Positions 35,551-45,896 of a DNA stretch of 64,000 nucleotides are shown here, piece by piece. The DNA lies in the NCBI GenBank assembly GCA_039881145.1, contig JAYKKI010000066.1, forward strand, positions 13,037,501 through 13,101,500, given 5' to 3'. Numbering within the stretch: position 1 is the first letter of the stretch; each line of letters begins with the position of its first letter. The translations under genes were made by a program, and so were the position numbers. The notes under the pieces were generated by a model. That model worked only from the letters and a program-made list of their open reading frames with translations, did no database searches and was not told where the DNA came from. The DNA is from Druceiella hillmani (lineage: Eukaryota > Arthropoda > Insecta > Lepidoptera > Hepialidae).

Positions 35551-38329
35551 AATCACAGATGAAGGTGAGCCGCTATTCTACTTAACGCCAACTTTGCTTC
35601 TAACTGAATATTCCTAGACTTTTTAAAATTCATTATCGAATGGGATTTTACAGAATTTTTTCCATATTTTATGGTCATGTGAGAGGAGTTTCAATAAACT
35701 AAAATTAATAAAAAATTACTTACAGGCAACAATGACCCATATGAAGCTTAACAAACTAGGCATATTAACAATAGAACATGAGACAACACTTTTTGATCGT
35801 ACATAAACACATTGCCTCACGCCTGTCTCCCAAAGGGATAAACAGAGACTATAGATTTTTACTTGTTATTATCCTGCCATTCCTCCGTCGCCCCTTTAAC
35901 TTTCATCACACTTTATATGCATGCTCTAGGTTTTACCGCTATGAATGGTTTCGTAGTATAAAGCGTTGTCTGTTGGACAGAGTATATTGGACATAATATA
36001 AAGCAGTGTGTGTTGGAAAAATCATATATTATTTACTCAGTAGTTCTAGAATCTTGAGTGGAAATGGCAATATTTAAAATAATTCCTTATCCATGGCAAA
36101 ATTTCGTAATTCTCACCAACATTTTATTTGATTCACAGCTTCACATTATCAAACTATGTCATGCGCTGTATTCCTAAACTTTCTTATTCTCTATCTTGAA
36201 GCTTCCTTTTCTAAACAGACATAGAATAGCTGGGCAGAAAATACGTTACACGTGGCTGCAACCTATGAACTTTGTTTAAATCCAAACTCCAGCACAGCGA
36301 TAAAGCAGATGCTCTTAAACAAACATTCTAAATCAATTTACAAGTGTTGGGGGTCCTATATTTTGTTTAAAGTATATTTTCAAAATTGTTCACCAAGGAA
36401 ATAGTTGGTTGGTGGTCCTTAGGTAGGCTTTTCAAGAATTCTTCATCTTAGTAAGGACTTCATCATACTATTTGTCAGTCTGTCCGTGCCTTATAGTTTC
36501 TATTGTTGTAGAGCTAGGTGCATAAAATATTGTGTTCGATTATTTCACACACATGGAGACTGCAGTGAATGTGAAATAAAAAAAAAAATTTTTTCAATAA
36601 ATTTGGTGAAGGGGAGAAAAATGTTTAATATGCGGGTAATACATGAAGAAAGAAATATCATTACAAAGGTAAATTTAAAATGAAATTATGCGTAAATTTG
36701 CTATTTTGTAAGTTATGATGTATAGTGACACATAAAGTAAGTTGGAAAGTGACACATAAAGTATAGATTGGAAAGTGACACATAAAGTACGTCAACTTCA
36801 ACCAAGGGTTTAAAAGATACAAGATAAAATACGACAACACAAGATAAAGATACGTTATATTCTAAGTGAACGTTTGATTAAAACTTTGAAATAAAATTAT
36901 TTCGGTTAAATTGCATCAACATCTTCAACAGATGTAGACAACTGCTTAATGCTGTTTCGCACCAGTTCCAACACACAGTTGGCCGGATGCTTATCTTTAT
37001 TCTTACACTATATTAGCGTAACCTTTTTTATATTGCAATGACATAGATATGTTGATTACAATTTATTACAGAAGGTCAAAAACTTTAACCATTAAAAGGC
37101 TGTGACAGATAGATAAATTTGTTTTGCACTCTGTTTTTTTCTATCATAAAGAAGATTCATTCCATCGGCTATTTCCCAAAAGTAATTTATATTGTCTGTT
37201 ACATCATTACAATTATTCTACATAAATCAATGTCATTAGCATCAAATATGTTCCATTAATTACTGTATAAATGTTGTTGGAAAATCATTCGTCCTTACAA
37301 AGCCAACTTTGAAATATACACAATTCAATATTGTTATATGTGTGTGAAAATACATTTTCCACACACTACACTTCCCTTGACTCTATTTGCATTGTATAAC
37401 ATTAATCATTTTTCAAAGCACAATGGTCTTGAAATGAACATTGAAGCTTAAAACAATGTATACGTACAAATTTACACTTAGTACCTGCACTCTGTTACTC
37501 TGCAGTACCACAATCCTTATATATAACTTTGTAGTTCTATTAACGGATCATTTTGGTACAATTATTAATAATTGATTTGATGTTGGTCTGAAAAAATTAA
37601 TTTTTTCCTTAGATCATCAATAAAATTAAGGGGACAATAGTGGTTTTGAGATCTTATGTTTATAAACTGATTATCCAAAATTCAGTAATTTGCATGGTTT
37701 TTAACACTTACAAAAAAACTGGCAAAAACGTAATAAGAATGAGTAAAAATAAACAATATATTCCTAAAGATTTATTTTCATATAAATTTATATACATATT
37801 ACTAATTCTGGTTGCTTTAATTTCGTAATGTAAAAAATTAATTATGTGATGTTGCCGAGATAAGTATATTTTGTTAATATGCTTTTGGCCAGTGGACAGT
37901 TTCATAATATTTGGTATTTTCCACATAAAATAGAGGGATATTTATTTAGCGAAGCAAAGATTTGTTCTTCCAACCTCTTGTTGATTTGATATATTTTCAG
38001 CTTAGAGGTTACATTTAAATCTCAAATAATATTTTAATGATTTATTTCCATCATATTTATTTCAATTTCTACATTATAAATTCAAGTAGAAATATTTTCA
38101 AGTAGCACTATGAGGTTTATATTTAGTTATTTATAAATATTTAATGGTATATAATATTCCTATTAAACTATTTACAAAATTTCAATATTTTTAAAATGAA
38201 AATATATTGCCAACTAAATCTTTCGCACACAAACCATGATAAAAGAATAAAAGACAATGGTAAAGAAGACAAATATTGTTTTGTCAATAAATTTGGTAAA
38301 AGTTTAAGAAAGATGAGTGTTTGGTTGGG
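35551..38329. other. Intergenic, one small tandem repeat
   Basis: agtgacacataaagta occurs three times at 36724-36790 with spacers of about ten bases. Frames at 35778-35996, 36486-36683 and 37640-37828 have no family features. Nothing else was recognised. Confidence 0.5.
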
Positions 38330-39165
38330 CTGTAAATGAGGTACATAACTTCCATAGATCAAAATTGATTTTGGAGGGGTAGGATACGTCCCTTTATTTC
38401 AAATTTAATTTTTTTTGCCTTTAAAATTTAGGGCAGATCCTATCTCTAGCATTATGATACCTTGTCTTGATAAAAGACAGTGGCGAGATTCCAACTAAGA
38501 TGATTAAATTGATATTGGAAGCAAAGCTCAGAAGATAGGCATTTCTCATCACATATCCAGATTATACTTGATCATCGGTGGGGAGAAATATACCCTAAAA
38601 ATGCATTGACAATGAACTAGGCCATTTAAAATGAAGATCATCATCTCTCACAAAAAGTAATGAGAAACAAAGACAAATTTTTTAAAAATTTAAGCATCTA
38701 ATCATTTATGGAGTTTTCACAGCTTCGTTGGATTTTGAAATTATCAAATACGTCATCGGTAATGAACAATTAGTGATGAACAATTTACTCCGTCTCTTAA
38801 CTATTTTGGTTAATAAAATGGTCAGCAGTCTACAGACGAGAACTCCAGTGAAATCCTGTTTCTTCCAATTTGCCTGTTTCCATCTTTGACTATGCTATCG
38901 ATTTATATGGTTTTTAAAAAGAAACCTAAATTGATAACATGTGGTGAGAATTGTGAAGTATCTTAAAGTTCTTTTCTTTGAGGTGGATGATAAATGATCC
39001 AACAGGCAACACAAATGTGATTTTGTACGAATTGCGAGGGAGGAAAGATGAAGTAGTGGAGAAGATTGGAAGACAGTGTGAATTTGCTGAGATGGATTCA
39101 GAAGATAAATGTAGAATATTAGGTGCAATTCAAGAAGACTTAGATGAAAGTAGGAGTAATTGTTC
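38330..39165 (+). repeat. Duplicated block X, copy 3, with an open coding-like stretch
   Basis: Homologous to 18660-19450 and 26461-26990. Here the plus strand keeps an open frame at about 38978-39165: RWMINDPTGNTNVILYELRG, then RKDEVVEKIGRQCEF and DKCRILGAIQEDLDES, charged and protein-like in composition. It is preceded by a polypyrimidine tract and AG (gttcttttctttgag) that could be a splice acceptor, and is followed by a GTAGGA-like donor. In copy 1 the same frame contains stops. I do not recognise the protein. It may be one exon of a real neighbouring gene or of an unknown repeat. Confidence 0.5.
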
Positions 39166-39556
39166 GTTCATTTTTCTTCAAATTTTTTCAACCTGGTTTT
39201 TTAGATACAGTTTTTTTAAATGCACTTCGCTTGATAGTTTCTATGGCAACATTTATCAAACTTATATAATATATAAAAATGTTTTTATTACGTGGATAAA
39301 ATATATTATAAATACTTATCTTAAAAAAAGGAACAATAAATCATAAAACATCAAAGAAGTTAAAATACATATTGTAGCAACAGGTTTGTCTATGCTATAT
39401 ATTTCTTTGTTATGAAATTGTTTGCCTTCCTTCAGAGTAAATATGTTAACATGTGTGAATATATATTTAAAACAAATTTAATACAGAGTGAAATTAAATA
39501 AATGACACATTTTCAAGTAAATCAAAGATTCACATCTACACTTGTGGAAGTGTGAC

Positions 39557-41239
39557 TTATTTACTGGTATGCAAGGTTGCTAATTGAACAACTACAATAA
39601 TATATGTAATAACGAGGTTGAAAAAACTAGGCAGTAATGATATTTGCAGGTAGAAGAGCTGACACATTGAGAAAGTTCTACCATTACTCTGATGTACAAC
39701 CTCTTCAAGTTTTTCCAATTCATTGTCGATTGATGGACCTTAAATAATAGCATAAGACAGGTACATAATTAGTACTTATTTCATACAAAAGATATAAGAT
39801 ATAAAAAATTAAATGAGTACGTGTAACCTTCACGTGCAGCTGAAGTAAAACTACTTTGTAGCAATTAGGATGAAATGAGATGTTTATATTAATAAAATAA
39901 GTAATGAATTTCTCTAATAAAAGATGACTACAACCTTACTAAACAGATGCTTACACATATGAGGTGAAAGTCTCAGTTTTGTGATGTTTATTCTCAACTG
40001 ATGAAATTCCGTAACCAACATCTCACTGAAGGTGTAGACTGCAGTGAGAACAACTACGCAAATCGTCTGCCATATCAAATAGTTAAGCATTTCTTGAAAA
40101 TATAGTTCCTGAAAAGTCATTTCATTAGTAACAATGCTTTTTTACAAGACTTTATTTATTTTAAACATTTTGTATACATAATTGTAAAGAAAGTTGATAT
40201 TCACTATTAATTAAAGAACAATACTTAGAAATGTCAAGAAAGCCAATATCAATTGCTATTATACACAATATCAGAATTAAAATGATTTATGTAATATTAT
40301 TCTTACTTACGTCATGCATATACAGGTCCGACATGAGTTGAATGCCACCAATGGATGAGAGAAAAGCCGTAACTACAGTCTGTAGTACCTGAAGTAAAAA
40401 TTTAATGATTAAAATGAAAATAATTTTTGAATATCCCATTTATGTCAATTTATCTCAGTATACCTGTAAATTAAACATTTTATTGAGTGCAATGTGTATT
40501 TCATTTACTATAGTTAATATGTTTGGTAAAATAAATATGTTCATAGGATTTCCAGAAGTATCAAAATGGCTGTCGCCATTTAATCTATTGCAGACTCTCA
40601 CTCCGGCGAAGCCCGGTACGCAGTTTGTGTTATTATAAAATATTTCTCTATTCATACGGTTCAGGTAGTCGTTTACCTGTTTCAACATTTCATTAATGGT
40701 GTATGTAAGCAAACACATTAAAGCAGTTCCAATCTGTTAGTAAGTAAACCGAAATATATAACTATGTGGAACAAGTTCCAATTTTCAATACTGTTAATGA
40801 TGAAAGTGATCAAGTGGCTTGCAAGTACAATGAATATACCCAATAACAACATGATTTTTAATTTCTGGAAGCATTTTGTTCTAAACAAAATACTGTAATA
40901 AACAGAAATATCATCAAATCGTTCTAAACACTCAGCAAAGAAATGTTTTTGCGAGAATGTATCAATAGATAAAACAAATATGAATTTGATAAAGACAGTT
41001 ATATCAAAAAGGCATTGAATTATCTTTATTTCAGAGTACAAAGAGACATAGTGAAACCAAATGCCTGTTACAGAAGTCAAAATAATGAGAAAAATTAATG
41101 TTGAACTGTAAATTTTATTTAAAATAATTTTAATTAACGTAGTTTGATTTTCTACTTCATATAAAAATCGGTTGATACCAAGTATTGACTGTAACACAAG
41201 TAAAAAGTGAATCGATTCTTCTATACAACGGCACGTCAT
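39557..41239 (-). pseudogene. Gustatory receptor, copy D (complete but for one base)
   Basis: Exons on the minus strand are 41239-40464, 40388-40311, 40108-39940 and 39738-39557 (776, 78, 169 and 182 nt). All match copy A except exon 1, which is one base short. The loss lies at 40720-40723, where CTGCTT is followed by TAATG instead of one more base and ATG; it creates an early stop after NRLELL. All splice sites are canonical (GTATAC, GTAAGT, GTAAGG; AG). Exon 4 ends TYIIVVVQLATLHTSK, the GR signature. Intron 3 is only about 200 bases. If the missing base in a short T run is a sequencing or assembly error, this is a second functional 401-aa receptor; otherwise it is a very young pseudogene. 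Confidence 0.85.
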
Positions 41240-41760
41240 TTTTAAAGAACTGACTATTTCTACTATTCACTTCTATAGAAAATGCAAACACTCTTTGTTA
41301 ATGTTGTGTATTTAATGTAATCAGTTAGTCTAATACAAGGCAATTTGTATTCTCATTTTATAGCCGTGATTGATTATTGGATTTACCCGTCTAGTCTACA
41401 AGTGCACTTATTTATTTCCCCACTTTGTTTACAAAAGTGATGGCCTTCTAATTTACTGATTGTCATGCCTTAAATTTGTTTCTAATGCTTCCATTATAAT
41501 TTAATTCAAATATCACACATTCATGTCAAACTGGTATTATTGATTGTTATAAGTAGCAATCCACTATAGGTAAAAGTGTTTTCTTAGTAGTTCATTTATG
41601 TAAAAGATCTGTTAGCGTTATTATTCCTATTCTACTTGAGACAACATCAAAATAGTAATATTCTTAGGTATATTTTAAAAGAAAATTCAATTTCAAAAGA
41701 TATGTAAATATAGATTCTGTGGAAGCAGCATGTAGGTATATTTGAAGCAACTCGATTCCA
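41240..41760 (-). promoter_or_regulatory. Upstream region of GR copy D
   Basis: Contains the GR upstream block in minus orientation (caaattgcct at about 41340, aacattaacaaagagtg-like core near 41290) and longer flank homology to copies B and C through about 41740. No other gene. The frame at 41664-41864 lies in this shared flank and is not conserved. Confidence 0.4.
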
Positions 41761-42419
41761 CAGTCTAGTCGAATGGACAAGAAAAGATACGGCACAGTTA
41801 TTTTTTGCGGTGAATATTTTCTTGACATCAATATCCTTGTTTTTAGAATTTTGTCCAAAGCCATGTGCTGATTAATGTAGAAATAGGTATTAAGAACTCA
41901 AAATAACTCTAAAGAGAAAAAAAGCAAGAAAACATGGGTAGTAACGCATCAATATGATAGCACAACTACCTTACCTGAAACTAAAAATAAATGGAATAGA
42001 CAATTTTACCATCATTCTTACATGATGAGAAGGTGGTTATATATAAAAAATAGATTGAAGGAAAGCTTAACAAACATGAGTTTTTGCTTTCAGTGGAAGA
42101 ATTTTGGAGTATTTCGTCAATTACTTGAGAGGCTAAAGCCATTTCAATTACCACGCTATAATTTTATTAAAATTTACTGAAGAAAAAATGAAATCATTGA
42201 GGCTTTTAAAACTTGTTAGGTTATTCAGCAAGTAGGCACTATAGGAATAATTAGAGTTTTTTCTAATAGAGTGGCTGGTTATCTATTATTAAATTAATAC
42301 ATCAAAGAGTTTTGGTACTCTTCTTGCAGAGTCCATAAATATAAAAAAGAATTGGGAAAAGAACATAATTTGAAAAAGGTGATCACTGTTTTGACATCCA
42401 ATGTTGAATTGAGCAAGCC
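41761..42419. other. Intergenic, nothing recognised
   Basis: No feature identified beyond scattered AT-rich sequence. Confidence 0.45.
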
Positions 42420-42960
42420 CGATACCCTTTCCACAAGATGAAATAGATCCTTTATGATTGTAACTTAAGTCCTAAAGTTCAAACACATGTGGCCCGTAGC
42501 TACATATACGTCTTATTATATAGAACTGAAACATGTGTATTCACAGAAGCGACGAGCAAGAGAAACCTGACCTTTGGGATTTGGGTTTACTGTGAAACGT
42601 TTTGAATCTCATGGGTTCAGAAACTATGACATACCATAGTACTTCAGTGGTTGAACAAAGATATATAGATCTTAAAACCAAACAATCACCAACATCTTTT
42701 ATATATCATGCGCTAGAGAAAATATCAACTCTTAACTTGTTATGCAAATCAAGATATTGGGCAGAAATAGGTCTGGCAGCAGAAGGAGGTCCTGGCTGTA
42801 GAACCTATACCAGTGTGAAATATAATAAAAATACCCATCCGCTTTTTTGGACAGCTGCATCCAGAATCCAAATAACCATAATGACTGTCAATCTCAGTTA
42901 GGAAAAATCTCTACGGCAAGAAGAGATTATCAAAAGTATTCAATAATTAACATTAGAAAA
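42420..42960 (+). mobile_element. Non-LTR retrotransposon 3' ORF fragment (family b)
   Basis: Plus strand near 42490-42600 reads VLLYRTETCVFTEATSKRN, FGIWVYCETF and ISWVQKL across shifted frames, the same C-terminal region as at 8420-8330 and 21500. The end at 42855-42905 (gctgcatccagaatccaaat) is the reverse complement of 8110-8160. The open frame 42602-42901 is partly in the right frame, but the element is decayed. Confidence 0.65.
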
Positions 42961-44789
42961 AGTTTTGTTAGGGTTGAAAATTGAAAATTGTAGTGTAATG
43001 AAAAGAATTGGAGATCATGCAATTCAAAATACTTATTGCTTTCTGAATATTTATTTAATTTTAATTCAGTTTATTGCTGCCTTGGATGGGGTATAAATCA
43101 TTTTTAATACTGTTTTTTCTTTAACATTTTCAAATCAATAAATTGAAATTCTCCACGTGATATAAACTAATATATTTAGCTAGCATCTTGAATTTTGGCA
43201 CCACAATAAAATTTAAATATTTCATTTTTTTAAATTAGATCCATTGACACTAACAAAGGTTAATTAACACCGCCGGGTTGAACTGAATTTTACAGGAGCA
43301 TCAATTGAGAAGAGATAATTTTTGTCTCATGATATTTCTCAATTTTTTTTCACATTTACATATTAATGTAATTAAAATAAAAATAGATCGGCATATTAAA
43401 TCAGTAACTCATATTGTCCACTACAGTGTTTTCTTTGCATGAAATTTAAATTTTATTTTTTCTCATATAGAACTCACAAATTTGTTTTGCAGCAGGAAAG
43501 GTAATTACAATCTACATAATGTTTCATTTGGCTTTATATCTTATAGCTTTCATACATGTCATTGTATTAAGTTGAAATTTTATAAAGATTTGGGTGCCGG
43601 GTGCTGCAATCTTTATTTAAAGCAGAACGCAGTTATATGACACTCCTAAAATTTCAGTGACAGCAAAAGTAAAATTTTTAGCACATGTAGAGAGGAATAC
43701 AGGATTATGATGTTTTTCAAAATCAATCTCGTATACACAGAAGTTTCTGCGATAGAACAAAAACCATAAATTTTGTAGCATTCACTAAGTGACAGATCGT
43801 ATGTCTGAAAAGCCTTGAAATTTTGATACATATTTGGTATTTACAATGATAATAAAGAAATAACTCAGAAAACTGGAAATATTTAGCTAGAAATATAAAT
43901 AAAGTTTATATCAGTGTACCTATCAAGTTCCATGCAAAAATAGTGGGTTTACATGGCCTTATACATGTATTGTAGCCATAGCAGCAGTTGTAGAATATAG
44001 ATGTATGCAAGTTCGTGCATGACAATGAGATTCTAGATAGGCCTTATGCATCAAGCCCCTTATATTTTTATGCTTTCACCAGTATGATATCGATGACCAG
44101 TAATGAGTATTGATGGTCGGTGCGCTAAGATATTTATCGACCAAAATAAAAAATATGTTTGTGCTGTATTATATTCCTCTATTGAAATCTAATGAATTTT
44201 ACAATTTGTTTTTCATGCTCATACCAATAACTGTGAACATTTGAATTCTAACATCTTCATAATTGATAATTTTATTGTACATAATCATAAATCAATGTAT
44301 CTGCTCATTTCTTAATTGCAATAATGCACAAATCACTCCCCATTCTCCTCATTTTCACAAATCCTCCATTCTCACAAATCACATCCCATTCTCTACCACC
44401 TTACCTATACTTAGTACACAGACATCTTCTATTATCAATCCCCAAGCCATTTGAAACTTTTCTAAGGGAAACTTTGTATCACTTTATAGCCGGGTCTACA
44501 TTTGTTTCAACACCATAAAATTTTCAAGAGTATTGTGTCCAGGCTAGTTCAACCAGCAATTTATGGCTGACATCAAATGTAAACATTATTTTCATAATCA
44601 TTGAAAGTAACAAATGATCCAACAGCTATGTTTTATATCAGTTGACATTTGATCATGTAACAACATCTTGCCAAATTAGCATAGTACGGTGGGATTATCG
44701 ATTCTAGTTTTACAATTTTTTGCCTTTTTTTCTTGCAGATCTCGTAAAGTAATATGTATGAGTGGGAAATTTCATTTCGCAGCCTTACT
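42961..44789. other. Intergenic, nothing recognised
   Basis: AT-rich without recognised elements. The paired frames at 44263-44518 lie in a local C-rich, low-complexity stretch (cactccccattctcctcatt) and are not taken as genes. Confidence 0.45.
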
Positions 44790-44890
44790 TCACAAAGTCG
44801 GGAGTAAGCCAGGGTTCGAATCTCGGTCCTTCATTATTCACTATTTGGTATTGGTTGCGCTGTAAAGCAACCAGAATAGTGAATAACGGA
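44790..44890. repeat. Box-B-like motif followed by a hairpin
   Basis: GGGTTCGAATCTC at 44812-44824 fits a tRNA/SINE box B, but no box A or tRNA fold was found upstream, so this may be a SINE remnant. Just after it ttattcactatt (44834) pairs with aatagtgaataa (ending 44886), and an inner ggttgc / gcaacc pair strengthens the hairpin. Confidence 0.55.
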
Positions 44891-45895
44891 TAAGCGAGTT
44901 TAGAGTGGTCAAGGCTGCAGCGGATGGTTAACGGATGCAGCATGACATCACCACAGTCATTGAGTGAAGCGCAGCAAGCTGTCTATCACTTAAAACAAAC
45001 AACTATTCTTTAACGAGTTATATACAGCCAAGCACATACTCCTATCGATTATGATTATACAGCCAGTGAAACTCCTCTGCATTGTCTGGATATGATTATT
45101 GATTTGGGAATCATAATTTGATTCAAAAAAAGAGATAAAATTTTTCTTCCAACTTTCAAAAAACAAAAAGTCCTCTTTCCTATATTTTTCATCCTCTAGA
45201 ACCGAATTATGCTTGAAGTCTCTAATTTACCAGGGTACTTACCTTCTCAACCACCTGATCAGAAAGTGACTTGTTTACCATGAGTTAAAATAAATTTTTA
45301 GAAATTTGTCATCATAATGGTTCCCGTGCAATTTAAATTCATCTAAATAGATTAAAACCAGTCTTATTAACTAATCCAATAGATACTTTTGTATTAGACA
45401 AAAAAAAATGACATAATATACATAAAAGTATAAAATAAATGCATTAACACACTGTATCATAACAAACACTGTATCATATTAATGTAATCACAAAATTGTG
45501 TCATAATAATATAATCACATTCATGTTCATGAATATATACATTTTTCAGAAACATTTTTAAAAAATAGTACTTCGTTTTTCTGCCAACCACCTTATTAAT
45601 TTAACAAAAATTTCGAGAAATTGGAATTTACTCTTCCAAAGGAGGAATTATTACAAAACAGATCTGTAGACCGCATTGTATGATTCCGTCTTTTTCGCTA
45701 ATACATACTCGTGAACAATCAATATACAACTGACCATGCAAGAAGCACGGTGACCCCAAATGAACTCACTTTCAACATTTAGCTCTGGAACTTATTAATG
45801 TTAAAGTGCAGCCTCTTAAATTTATTTGCCATTAATTTGTTTGAAAAATGCCATCTTTTTAACAGCTCCAGTGAGACTAGTGGCCTTTATATCTC
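44891..45895. other. Intergenic, nothing recognised
   Basis: Only short local duplications near 45445-45520 (cactgtatcataacaaa type). No gene. Confidence 0.45.
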
Positions 45896-45896
45896 C

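Noticed and set aside
44263..44518. Two overlapping C-rich plus-strand frames
   Set aside because: Low-complexity tccattctcac-type sequence explains both frames; no domain.
44812..44824. tRNA gene suggested by a box-B motif
   Set aside because: No cloverleaf could be folded around it and no box A was seen; at most a SINE remnant.
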